Positions 1-7,476 of a DNA stretch of 64,000 nt are shown in pieces (position 1 is the stretch's first letter; each line of letters starts with the position of its first letter). The stretch is from Nitrospirota bacterium. Its GTDB lineage: Bacteria; Nitrospirota; JACRHJ01. The DNA lies in contig JAJYHX010000006.1 in NCBI GenBank assembly GCA_021784575.1, positions 1 through 64,000 of the forward strand, read 5' to 3'. A program made the translations under genes and the position numbers. A model generated the notes under the pieces. The model worked only from the letters and a program-made list of their open reading frames with translations, ran no database searches and had not been told where the DNA came from.

Positions 1-59
1 CGGATCGCCTCTTCCTTGAACTCCCGGCTAAACTTACGCCTTACCTCCTTCTCGCTCAT
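1..59 (-). mobile_element. IS3-type transposase OrfA, N-terminal fragment cut by the window edge
   Basis: The complement of positions 1-59 reads MSEKEVRRKFSREFKEEAIR-like, the typical start of the small helix-turn-helix OrfA of IS3-family transposases (the first-strand DNA-binding subunit made before frameshifting into OrfB). The ATG at 57-59 has a strong ribosome site (GGAGG at about 66-72) at normal spacing. Only about 19 codons are inside the window. The family call is by recognition of this short N-terminus plus the adjacent terminal repeat, so it is good at family level only. Confidence 0.75.
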
Positions 60-96
60 GAACTCACCTCCAAGTCAGTAGATTACTACTTGCTTT

Positions 97-127
97 TCGG
101 TGTGTCCACTAAATCAGGGCAAAGTCA
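97..127. repeat. Terminal inverted repeat (end) of the IS3-like element
   Basis: Read on the minus strand the sequence begins TGACTTTGCCCTGATTTAGT and continues into GGACAC, in the style of IS3-family ends (TG at the tip, GGAC-type box inside). The element edge is placed at 127, where the flanking open frame starts. The other end lies outside the window, so the target duplication cannot be checked. Confidence 0.6.
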
Positions 128-391
128 CTTGATTACACAGAATTTATAGTTTCACCCGCGGAATGGGATAGGCAGCCGGGATTTGCAATAATAGGTTCAT
201 TAAGCGAAATGATTAGTTCGCATTTCAATTACTTGACAGCAAAAGAAGGGAGTATTCATAAATTAACACCGAATCAGCAACCAGATGAATTAAGTATTCT
301 TATCCCACAGGACTACAGAGGAAAGGTGCTGAGACTCTGGCGTTTTGATTTGAAACCAAATTACGATGATGGAAAAAGTCTTCGTACATAA
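128..391 (+). pseudogene. C-terminal remnant of a gene truncated by the IS insertion
   Basis: The frame is open from the IS edge at 128 to the stop at 389-391 (87 residues), with a possible internal ATG at 209 but no convincing ribosome site before it. The visible peptide (around SPAEWDRQPGFAIIGS and IPQDYRGKVLRLWRFDL) is not low-complexity and does not look like a random frame. I do not recognise the family. The simplest reading is that the IS inserted into a longer gene and left its 3' part here. An alternative is a short independent ORF from 209. Confidence 0.45.
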
Positions 392-430
392 ACATTAAGC
401 TGTCTAACATAGGTGCGGCAGGAAACAATT

Positions 431-1360
431 ATGGATGACCGGAAAAACAACACCAGTGCGCTTATTCCGTCTAACAAACATGATTTAATCAAACGCAATA
501 CCAATCTCGCTAAAAGAGGATTGGAACTCTTATCCCACGAAATTATTGTAGTAGCCTCAGATGGTCCCTCTCCTCTTATATCTGCTGCTAAAAAAGGCCT
601 CCTTGACGTAGTCAGGGAGTTAATCAATAATGGCGCAGGTGTGAATGCTAAAGAAGATGAACACGGTTGGACTGCTCTTAGGGCTGCGGCCTATGGAGGC
701 CATCTTGAAGTTGTCAGGGAACTTGTAAAACATGGTGCGGATGTTAATGCAAAAGAAGATGAGTATGGTTGGACTGCCCTTATGTATGCAGCCTGTGAAG
801 GACATATTGATGTTGCCAGGGAATTAATCGCCAATGGCGCGGATGTGAATGCAAAACTTAAAGACGGCAGTACCGCCCTGGCTTTAGGTGACCTCGATGT
901 TAATATGTTTTGGGAACTAATTGACCATGGTGCTGATGTGAATGCAACAGGCAGTGACGGTTGGACTGCCCTTATGTATGCCGCAAGCATCGGTCATCTT
1001 GAAGCTGTCAGGAAACTTATCAGCCGTGGCGCAGATGTAAACGCAAAAAACAAAAGTGGTTGGACTGCGCTTATGGATGCTGCCTGTGAAGGCCTTCTTG
1101 ACGTTGTGAAGGAACTAATACAACATGGCGCTGACGTGAACGCAAAGGATAGTGACAATCGGACCGCCCTTATGTTGGCTGCCGAAGAAGGTCATGTTGA
1201 TGTTGTCAGGAAACTACTCCGGCAGGGCGCTGATATGTTTGCAAAAGATAGCAACAACAGAACAGCCCTTATGTATGCTAACGGCAATCCTGATGTTGTA
1301 AAAGAGCTAACCATTTGGAGAAGATTGTGCCAGACGATAGATCGACTCGCACATGAATAA
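431..1360 (+). CDS. Ankyrin-repeat protein
   Basis: The protein has about 309 residues. After an N-terminal segment of about 45 residues come roughly eight tandem 31-33-residue ankyrin repeats built on the pattern WTALMYAA..GHLDVVRELI..GADVNAK. The fourth is degenerate and the last incomplete. Ankyrin stacks bind other proteins, and no catalytic domain or signal peptide is visible, so a cytoplasmic interaction role is inferred. The ATG at 431 is chosen over GTG 413 because AGGA lies 7 nt upstream. The stop overlaps the start of the next gene, a small membrane protein, which suggests co-expression. Base composition is clearly lower in GC than the rest of the window, which suggests acquisition. 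Confidence 0.85.
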   Translation: MDDRKNNTSALIPSNKHDLIKRNTNLAKRGLELLSHEIIVVASDGPSPLISAAKKGLLDVVRELINNGAGVNAKEDEHGWTALRAAAYGGHLEVVRELVKHGADVNAKEDEYGWTALMYAACEGHIDVARELIANGADVNAKLKDGSTALALGDLDVNMFWELIDHGADVNATGSDGWTALMYAASIGHLEAVRKLISRGADVNAKNKSGWTALMDAACEGLLDVVKELIQHGADVNAKDSDNRTALMLAAEEGHVDVVRKLLRQGADMFAKDSNNRTALMYANGNPDVVKELTIWRRLCQTIDRLAHE

Positions 1361-1691
1361 CATGTCAAAGAAAACATTTTTAGTGCATTTAATTCTCATC
1401 ATACTGGGCGTGCTTATCTTCTGGAAAAGTATGTCCGCTTATGAAGAAGCGAAAACGTACTTGACCCCTGCCAGCGTCAGCGTTTCCGGTTATACCAGAC
1501 AAGACGGAACATATGTCAATCCTTACAATCGTAGACCACCGGGTGGCGCAATGCATGATCGTCCCTATGAAAATGAAATATTCTTTTATAAGATGATCAT
1601 GGTAGTCGGGGGTGGTTTGGTAATTATTCCTACCGCTGGCTTTATAAGGCGCATTAAGACACAACAAAAGAATCCATCAAGAATTTCTTGA
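1353..1691 (+). CDS. Small two-helix membrane protein paired with the ankyrin protein
   Basis: The protein has 112 residues. A hydrophobic helix near residues 9-27 and another near 78-95 bracket an external-looking loop with the motif SGYTRQDGTYVNPYNRRPPG. That loop resembles the short GYTRKDGTYV-type segment found in many small secreted or membrane proteins of unknown function. The start overlaps the ankyrin stop by 8 nt, so translation is probably coupled. An alternative ATG lies at 1362. No function can be assigned. Membrane protein plus ankyrin partner is a frequent accessory-gene pairing. Confidence 0.7.
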   Translation: MNNMSKKTFLVHLILIILGVLIFWKSMSAYEEAKTYLTPASVSVSGYTRQDGTYVNPYNRRPPGGAMHDRPYENEIFFYKMIMVVGGGLVIIPTAGFIRRIKTQQKNPSRIS

Positions 1692-1839
1692 ATGGTTAAG
1701 CGCCCTTATCCTATCCCAGCAGAAAGTCCGCGCAAGTGGGTTATTTGCTTGCTAGGAGCATAGGCTACGCCCGGCTAGTTTAATCAACAATCCGACGTTC
1801 AATCTGATATTGCTATCCCGGGATCAATAGTTCTGGCAA

Positions 1840-2658
1840 TCACGATGTCGCTTCCGCATTCGCGCCAGCTCCACATGCCCCGCTCAGCCAATTAGATGCA
1901 TCACTCAGCGGACCGGGACCGTCGGGCCGCTTGATTCCCGGACCACATACAATTCCCAACAATATAATGCCATGACCGAACTGAGCCGAGTAGGAGAAGA
2001 AATCCTCCCTTTCTTTATAGCCCCAGCTATATCGGAAGCGATCTCCATAGTTCCTGATATTTGGACGCATGCCTACTGTCTGGTTTGGCAGAAGCGATGC
2101 AAGATACGCGGTCAAGTTTTTAGTCTCCGCGAGTTGCGGCTGGTATGAGGAAGTAAAGAATTTATGCTCCGGAATTAAAATCTTGCCGGTTTCATGAAAG
2201 TACAGAGCATGGGTTAGCTTTATGCCCATCACCTTAATCGCATCTTCCAAATCAGGTGGTGCACGGAATGTGTACGCCGCTGGTTTAGGTGTAATGATGG
2301 AACCTACTCGATGCACCGGATATGTTCTATCGGGTATGACTTCAGGATAATTGTTGTTAATGCCCTTCCGTAGTTTCTCCATCTTATTCAGATGTTCTTC
2401 CAGACTCATCTTCGATTCATCAAAATCAAAGACCATTGAATAGAAGCCGAAAATCTGATCTTGCTTCTTGGTCCCTTTGTTGCAGGCTTTACAAGCTGGT
2501 AATTCGAAACCATCAGGTGCATATCCATCTGGAAAGCAAGCCCGTGGCGGAACGTGATCGATCGTTGTGGAGGGATTGACTCCGCCGCAGAAATAGCAGT
2601 ACGGATATTCTTCCAGAAACTTTTGCCGTTTCTTCTTCTTTTGCTGGGACTCAGACAT
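1840..2658 (-). CDS. HNH-type nuclease domain protein
   Basis: The protein has 272 residues. The N-terminus is strongly basic (KKKKRQK), followed by a zinc-binding HNH core: CYFCGG near residues 21-26, the TIDHVPPR catalytic stretch, then CKACNKGTKKQD near 75-86. This arrangement (CxxC, DH, CxxCN) matches HNH endonuclease families that nick or cut DNA. The remaining 180 residues are unrecognised and could carry specificity. It is a lone gene facing the tmRNA 3' end, with no methylase or partner gene next to it, so restriction, homing or defence use is open. Confidence 0.7.
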   Translation of the reverse strand: MSESQQKKKKRQKFLEEYPYCYFCGGVNPSTTIDHVPPRACFPDGYAPDGFELPACKACNKGTKKQDQIFGFYSMVFDFDESKMSLEEHLNKMEKLRKGINNNYPEVIPDRTYPVHRVGSIITPKPAAYTFRAPPDLEDAIKVMGIKLTHALYFHETGKILIPEHKFFTSSYQPQLAETKNLTAYLASLLPNQTVGMRPNIRNYGDRFRYSWGYKEREDFFSYSAQFGHGIILLGIVCGPGIKRPDGPGPLSDASNWLSGACGAGANAEATS

Positions 2659-2833
2659 ACTCGTCTCGCCCTCGTCTTTTGTTACTCGAAATAATCACCG
2701 TACAGTGTAGCCTAATCAGACCTGTCGCCCAAGGTGATGCGTGCGCAGGCTCAAATAAAATTAGAGTTGGCCAAAGGTTTTAAAGAAAGGATTTAAAACT
2801 GGACTTGTGAACCATTTTGTGAACCTTTTGTGC

Positions 2834-2873
2834 ACCAAAAAACAGGCAGTTAAAAATTCTAACTACCTGTTTT
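2834..2873 (-). terminator. Intrinsic terminator of the tmRNA gene
   Basis: On the minus strand a 13-bp stem (AAACAGGTAGTTA with its complement, one G-U pair) closes a 7-nt loop and runs straight into a T-rich tail. It lies just downstream of the tmRNA CCA end. Confidence 0.85.
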
Positions 2874-2886
2874 TAAAGGGAAATTT

Positions 2887-3240
2887 TGGTGGAGGCGGCG
2901 GGAGTTGAACCCGCGTCCGAAAACCCTTGACATTGAGCCACTACATGCTTATCCGGCGTACGTTTAACCTCCTAAAGGCGCCCGCCGGCGGGCTCCTTGC
3001 TGGAGGCTGTCCCGGCCAAGGTCTCAGCCCGCCCTCGCGGGAAGGAAAGCGGGAAAAAGTCTGCGATTATGACGCCCTGCTCCAGGCTCCGCAAACCAAA
3101 GCCCGGAAGGGCGTTAGCCGCTTAAGCGGCTAAGGCGTACTCGTAGTTGTTGGCGAGTATGTTTGTCCACCTGGTTACGGGTCGGTGGAACCCGGCATGC
3201 AGCCCAAGCCTCGATGTTCCCGTCGAAGCCTGTCGCCCCC
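2887..3240 (-). ncRNA. ssrA: Transfer-messenger RNA (tmRNA)
   Basis: This is the ribosome-rescue RNA that tags stalled proteins for degradation. The 5' end GGGGGCGACAGGCTTCGACG pairs with the 3' acceptor CGCCUCC followed by A and an encoded CCA. The T-arm GGAGTTGAACCC complement is visible at the 3' end. The tag frame, read on the minus strand at about 3119-3151, gives ANNYEYALAA then a stop, ending in the expected ALAA degron. The length is 354 nt, normal for one-piece tmRNA. The 3' end borders an AT-richer accessory segment, and ssrA 3' ends are known integration sites. Confidence 0.97.
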
Positions 3241-3248
3241 ACTCTGGT

Positions 3249-3277
3249 ATTATAATAAAAATCGACATGTTTTGCAA
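3249..3277 (-). promoter_or_regulatory. Sigma-70 promoter of ssrA
   Basis: On the minus strand TTGCAA (3272-3277) is followed by 17 nt and TATAAT (3249-3254). The mature tmRNA 5' G lies 9 nt after the -10 box, so the start matches the RNA end well. Confidence 0.85.
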
Positions 3278-3303
3278 GGGCTGTCGTGTCGGCCCTTTTC
3301 AGG

Positions 3304-4020
3304 CTACCTGCCTTCACGTAGCATGTCCGCAAAGTATCCCGGCAGGCCGTTTTTAACAATGGCCGACGCGACCCGCTCGACGTCGTATGGCAGTCTTAAA
3401 AACTCCGATGCAACGGTTCTTCCCTTGATTTCAAGCAAGACGATACAGGCGCGGGAATCCCCGTCCCTGGGTTTTCCGACGCTTCCGGCGTTAATGAATA
3501 CCTTGCCGCCAATGTCTTTTCTGTAAGGCTTGTGCGTATGCCCGTAAACCATCACGTCCGCATCCGCCTTTGCGGCCATCCGCAAGAAAAAGCCGTTGTC
3601 TCTATCCTCGGTCCAGTACAGGTTGTTTTTGGTCGGTGTTGCGTGGAACAGCGCGATGTTAACGTCCTCGCAGGTAAAGGTTATCCTGAACGGCAGGCTT
3701 AGCAGATATTCTTTTGTTTTCTGAGTCGCGCGCTTCTTTGTCCAATTAAAACCCAGCCCCATCATCTCCGCCTGCATCTCGTTTTCATGCCGGCATCCGC
3801 AGTGTTCCTTATCCTTGCCGACGGTTTCATCGTAGTTCCCCTGCACGCCTTCGATATTATGCTCTGCAAGGAATTCCGCGACTTCGTTGACAAAGGGCGC
3901 ATAACCGCCGATGTCGCCAAGATGGTAGATTCTGTCGGTCTTACGCTCTATGGCCGCCCGGTATGCGGCCCCGAGGGCGTCGATATTGCCGTGTATATCT
4001 CCGAAGACCGCTATTCTCAT
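3304..4020 (-). CDS. Calcineurin-like metallophosphoesterase (YfcE/MJ0936-type)
   Basis: The protein has 238 residues. The dimetal phosphoesterase motifs appear in order: GDIHGN near residue 8, GDIGGY near 36, GNYDE near 62, and GHTHKP near 160 followed by INAGSVGKPRDGD. This set is typical of the YfcE/MJ0936 group of small phosphodiesterases. The physiological substrate is unknown. A CGCRHE insert near residue 73 carries extra Cys/His residues. It is the last gene of a minus-strand run behind chrA (20 nt gap), so it may be co-transcribed with the arsenic and chromate genes without sharing their function. Confidence 0.85.
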   Translation of the reverse strand: MRIAVFGDIHGNIDALGAAYRAAIERKTDRIYHLGDIGGYAPFVNEVAEFLAEHNIEGVQGNYDETVGKDKEHCGCRHENEMQAEMMGLGFNWTKKRATQKTKEYLLSLPFRITFTCEDVNIALFHATPTKNNLYWTEDRDNGFFLRMAAKADADVMVYGHTHKPYRKDIGGKVFINAGSVGKPRDGDSRACIVLLEIKGRTVASEFLRLPYDVERVASAIVKNGLPGYFADMLREGR

Positions 4021-4040
4021 GCCGCCTCAAGAAGAGAAAT

Positions 4041-5234
4041 TTACCTGACGATGCCAATGGTGCCGAGTGTGGCTCCTATGGCGAGGACCCATGCGGGATG
4101 CCACTGGAAACGCGCCAGCAGAAAAAGGGCTGTCGCCAGTAGACCCCAGGCGGCGATGTCGTGAAGTATCCCGGGCGACAGCAGCACGGCCGCACCTGCA
4201 ACCATGCCCACTACGGCAGGTGTTACGCCACCCATAAAATTCTTGAAATACCGAGCGTCCTTGAAGCGCGAATACTCGCGCGACATTAAGGTCATAAGTA
4301 TCATGGCGGGAGTAAACAGCGCAAGTGTGGCCGCAAGCGCACCCAATACGCCGTGAAGATGAAAACCGGCGAAGGTGGCCAGGACGGCGATTGGGCCCGG
4401 GGTAAGATTGCTGATTGCGACTCCGTCCACGAATTCTTTCTGCGTGAGCCATCCGAGCGCCCCCAGCCTCTGTTGGAGGATGGGTATCAGGACGAAACCG
4501 CCACCGAAAAAAATGAACCCGATTTTAAGAAATACCCATGCGATGTTAAATATGCCCGCAGATACGGAACCGACAGCCGGGAGCGCCGCTATCCCGGTAA
4601 CAGAGGCGCCTCCTCCGCCGGATGTCTGCGGCTTGTTCTGTTCCGCATTTTTCGGTGGTTTATCTTTGGTATTGATTCGCTTCCCGGCGATTAAGCCTAT
4701 AATGCCGGCACCCGCAAGGATATAGACTGCGTTTATCTTGAAAAGGGAGAGCGCAAGCGCAAGCGCCGCCATCAGTACGGACGGCCAGGAGCGAGCCGCC
4801 TTCCGCCCCATCGACCACGCCGCGACAAGTATAAGGGCGATTACTACGGGCCCCAAACCTCCTATGGCGCCCTGAAGCGCCGGGATTGCATGGAAGCTGA
4901 AATACAGCCAGGAGAGCAAAATTACAATTAGAACGGAAGGCGCCATGAACGCAAAAGCGCATGCAAGTCCACCCAACGTGCCGTATAGCCGGTTCCCGAC
5001 GAACAGGGCGGTATTCACGGCGAACGGGCCGAGCACCTGGCCAAGCCCCACCCCCTGGAGGAACTCCTCCGCCTCCAGCACGCGCCTTTTGCGGATGAGG
5101 TCCCGCTCCATCAGGGCAATTATCGCCATACCGCCGCCGAAGCCGATGGCTCCTATCTTCAGGAAGTCAAGGAGCAGGGCCGGCAGCGAAATTGCCGGCC
5201 TTGCTCCTTCGTTATGCAACGGTTCCCCGGTCAT
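4041..5234 (-). CDS. chrA: Chromate transporter, full-length two-domain type
   Basis: The protein has 397 residues and is an inner-membrane protein of the CHR family, which exports chromate (sulfate can compete). Two homologous halves are visible. Each starts with the family signature, FLKIGAIGFGGGMAII near residue 26 and FLKIGFIFFGGGFVLIP near 236, and each carries a GPFAV/GPIAV-type segment with several helices. The halves are joined by a hydrophilic Pro/Lys/Gly-rich linker. The gene lies 44 nt after fmdE in the ars operon. In a sulfate reducer such a protein might also handle other oxyanions, which is inference. Confidence 0.9.
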   Translation of the reverse strand: MTGEPLHNEGARPAISLPALLLDFLKIGAIGFGGGMAIIALMERDLIRKRRVLEAEEFLQGVGLGQVLGPFAVNTALFVGNRLYGTLGGLACAFAFMAPSVLIVILLSWLYFSFHAIPALQGAIGGLGPVVIALILVAAWSMGRKAARSWPSVLMAALALALSLFKINAVYILAGAGIIGLIAGKRINTKDKPPKNAEQNKPQTSGGGGASVTGIAALPAVGSVSAGIFNIAWVFLKIGFIFFGGGFVLIPILQQRLGALGWLTQKEFVDGVAISNLTPGPIAVLATFAGFHLHGVLGALAATLALFTPAMILMTLMSREYSRFKDARYFKNFMGGVTPAVVGMVAGAAVLLSPGILHDIAAWGLLATALFLLARFQWHPAWVLAIGATLGTIGIVR

Positions 5235-5278
5235 TACAAGCCGCCCTTTTTTGTTTGAGACACCGCCGGATGGAGAAT

Positions 5279-5905
5279 TTATGCAACACTTTTTCTGCCG
5301 GTAGCCTTCTCATAACATGGGATGCAGACCTTCTTTTCTCCAAGTATGCGCCCGTAAGGCTCCACGGTCATTTCCCCGCAGGATTCGCAAACAAAGGAAT
5401 TGAAGGAGTGAGGCGATTCTTCCCAATTATAGCTTGTTACCTCGCCGATGTTTATCAACATGTCGTCCGGGGCGTTCATAACACGTTCCACGAGAGGGTC
5501 TACAACCTCGTCCGGCACCTGTGAGGCCGGAATGCCTTTTTCGCGGTATTTTGTGAAGAACTCGGTCTTCCTGTTAGCTTCCATCGCCTCCGCCTTCGGC
5601 GCGACGCGCACTGCCCGGCCGGACTTCTTATCCACCAGCGTAACGCCCCATTTCCCGTAGTTGAGCTTCTTTATGTTCCCCTTGCCGAATGTGCATCCGG
5701 TAATCATCTGCACGCCGTCGGCGAAACATGTCGCGCAATGCGCATCGCCTATCTCCACAAGGGCTATCAACTGGCCGTCCCTGGCCCGTTCCACGCCCAG
5801 AGCGTTCATTGCCGCCCCGCCAACCCGAAGTCCCATAGGCATTGCGGGGCACTTGTGCCCGTGAAACATCAGTCCGGCTTCAAGATATTTCTTCGCGTCA
5901 GTCAT
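5279..5905 (-). CDS. FmdE-family protein with C-terminal zinc ribbon
   Basis: The protein has 208 residues. The N-terminal domain carries the FmdE hallmark HGHKCPAMPMGLRVG near residues 15-29 and the conserved DAHCATCFADGVQMITGCTFGKGN region near 54-77. The C-terminus has CESCGE near 172 and CIPCYE near 196, a zinc ribbon. FmdE was named from formylmethanofuran dehydrogenase operons, but most bacterial members stand alone and have no proven reaction. GGAGGTG precedes the ATG. The gene sits 29 nt behind acr3 in an arsenic operon with no molybdoenzyme nearby, so a metal-binding or metal-delivery role is only inferred. Confidence 0.85.
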   Translation of the reverse strand: MTDAKKYLEAGLMFHGHKCPAMPMGLRVGGAAMNALGVERARDGQLIALVEIGDAHCATCFADGVQMITGCTFGKGNIKKLNYGKWGVTLVDKKSGRAVRVAPKAEAMEANRKTEFFTKYREKGIPASQVPDEVVDPLVERVMNAPDDMLINIGEVTSYNWEESPHSFNSFVCESCGEMTVEPYGRILGEKKVCIPCYEKATGRKSVA

Positions 5906-5934
5906 GCTTCACCTCCGTGATGTTATTTGAGTTT

Positions 5935-7020
5935 TTAACGCAGGGGGCGTTTTATAAACCCGCCGCTTTGGCCGGCGCGGGGGCAGAAGAATCTCTTCCG
6001 GAAATACAGCGAGACGTTTACCAGGCCGATTAGCGCCGGGACCTCGACCAACGGCCCGATTACAGCCGCGAAAGCCGCACCTGAGTTTATCCCGAAAACG
6101 GCGACCGCGACGGCAATGGCAAGCTCGAAATTGTTTGACGCGGCGGTGAATGAAAGTGTCGCGGCCTGTTCGTATGTCGCGCCGATTTTAAAGCTCATGT
6201 AGAACGACACGAGGAACATGACGATGAAGTAAACAAGGAGCGGCGCGGCAATCCTCAGGACGTCGAGCGGCAGGCGGACGATATATTCCCCCTTGAGGGA
6301 GAACATGATAATTATTGTGAAAAGCAGCGCGACAAGCGTAATCGGGCCGATGCGCGGCGCAAACTCCCTCTCATACCACTCCCGCCCCCTGGCCCTTACC
6401 AACGTCAGGCGCGTAAGCATCCCGGCGATAAAGGGGATACCGAGATAAACGAAGACGCTCTTCGCTATCTGGCCCATGTTTACCTTTACCACCGCGCCGG
6501 AAAGACCAAACATCGGCGGGAGCACGGTTATGAACAGCCAGGCGTAGACGGAGTAGAACAGCACCTGGAATATGGAGTTGAAGGCGACGAGTCCGGCGGC
6601 ATATTCCCTGTCCCCGCAGGCGAGGTCGTTCCAGACGATTACCATGGCGATACACCGCGCAAGGCCGATCATGATAAGCCCGACCATGTATTCCGGATAA
6701 CCGCGCAAAAAAACCACCGCGAGGACAAACATGAGGGCAGGCCCGACAACCCAGTTCTGAACCAGCGACAGGCCGAGGACTTTTGTGTTCCTAAAGACGC
6801 GCCCCATTTCCTCGTACCGGACCTTCGCAAGCGGAGGATACATCATCAGGATAAGGCCTGCCGCAATGGGGATGGACGTGGTGCCGATCTGGAAGCGCGT
6901 AATTAAGCCGACCCAGCCCTTGAAGAGATAACCGGAACCGACGCCGACGGCCATTGCGAGGAATATCCAGAGCGTCAGATACCTGTCGAGGTACGACAGC
7001 CTGCCCGCTATGCCCTTCAT
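5935..7020 (-). CDS. acr3: Arsenite efflux permease, ACR3 family
   Basis: The protein has 361 residues from ATG 7018-7020, which overlaps the arsR stop by 4 nt (ATGA). The frame is open 13 codons further upstream, inside arsR, but the overlap start is the natural one. About ten transmembrane helices are visible, with the ACR3 landmarks [19 protein letters not shown] near residues 120-140 and the [16 protein letters not shown] segment near 298. This permease exports arsenite across the inner membrane. It is directly behind its regulator. No arsenate reductase gene is in the window. Confidence 0.93.
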   Translation of the reverse strand: MKGIAGRLSYLDRYLTLWIFLAMAVGVGSGYLFKGWVGLITRFQIGTTSIPIAAGLILMMYPPLAKVRYEEMGRVFRNTKVLGLSLVQNWVVGPALMFVLAVVFLRGYPEYMVGLIMIGLARCIAMVIVWNDLACGDREYAAGLVAFNSIFQVLFYSVYAWLFITVLPPMFGLSGAVVKVNMGQIAKSVFVYLGIPFIAGMLTRLTLVRARGREWYEREFAPRIGPITLVALLFTIIIMFSLKGEYIVRLPLDVLRIAAPLLVYFIVMFLVSFYMSFKIGATYEQAATLSFTAASNNFELAIAVAVAVFGINSGAAFAAVIGPLVEVPALIGLVNVSLYFRKRFFCPRAGQSGGFIKRPLR

Positions 7021-7391
7021 CGACACCTTTCCTTTTCCGCGTCCTGCTTCAGTGCGCATACGTTTCCGCCCTTGGCAGCCCTGAATTCCAGAAGACGTCT
7101 CCTGTCATTGGAAACCTTTTCCCCTCCGGCGCCTTCGAGCGCGGTCGGCAGCAAAATCCGGCTCGTTATGGACGAGAAATCGAGGTCGTAATGGTTCCAC
7201 CGGCCCTTTTTACGGTCTTTAATGAACCCCGCCTCTTTCAGAATGGCCAGGTGAAAGGATACGTTCGGCTGATTCATCTCGAGCGCCGCGGTAATATCGC
7301 AGACGCAGAGTTCGCCGTTTTCCAGGAGTTTCAATATCCTGAGGCGCGTCTCGTCGGACAATGCCTTGAAAAGATATAGAGTCTTTTCCAA
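7017..7391 (-). CDS. arsR: ArsR-family arsenic-responsive repressor
   Basis: The protein has 124 residues with a winged-helix fold. The metal site motif ELCVCDI has Cys29 and Cys31, matching the ArsR type-I arsenite site, followed by the recognition helix region [18 protein letters not shown]. It represses the operon until As(III) binds. It is the first gene of arsR-acr3-fmdE-chrA-phosphoesterase and shares an ATGA overlap with acr3. The C-terminal tail has another Cys (residue 112) that could be a third ligand. Confidence 0.93.
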   Translation of the reverse strand: MEKTLYLFKALSDETRLRILKLLENGELCVCDITAALEMNQPNVSFHLAILKEAGFIKDRKKGRWNHYDLDFSSITSRILLPTALEGAGGEKVSNDRRRLLEFRAAKGGNVCALKQDAEKERCR

Positions 7392-7421
7392 TTCCCTTGC
7401 TCAATAAATCAGTTGTTTTTT

Positions 7422-7452
7422 ATATTTAAATATTACTCGTTTGAAAAGTCAA
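7422..7452 (-). promoter_or_regulatory. arsR operon promoter with palindromic operator
   Basis: On the minus strand TTGACT (7447-7452) and TTAAAT (7424-7429) are 17 nt apart. A perfect 12-bp palindrome ATATTTAAATAT (7422-7433) covers the -10 box, a sensible position for ArsR binding. The operator assignment is inference from position and symmetry. Confidence 0.6.
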
Positions 7453-7476
7453 GCTGTTTTTAATATCATATAAAAT

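Noticed and set aside
2927-3359. Several short ORFs on both strands
   Set aside because: They lie inside the tmRNA gene and its promoter; only the 10-codon tag frame is translated.
5279-5905. Formylmethanofuran dehydrogenase subunit
   Set aside because: The domain is FmdE-like but there are no Fmd/Fwd catalytic subunits or methanogenic genes nearby.
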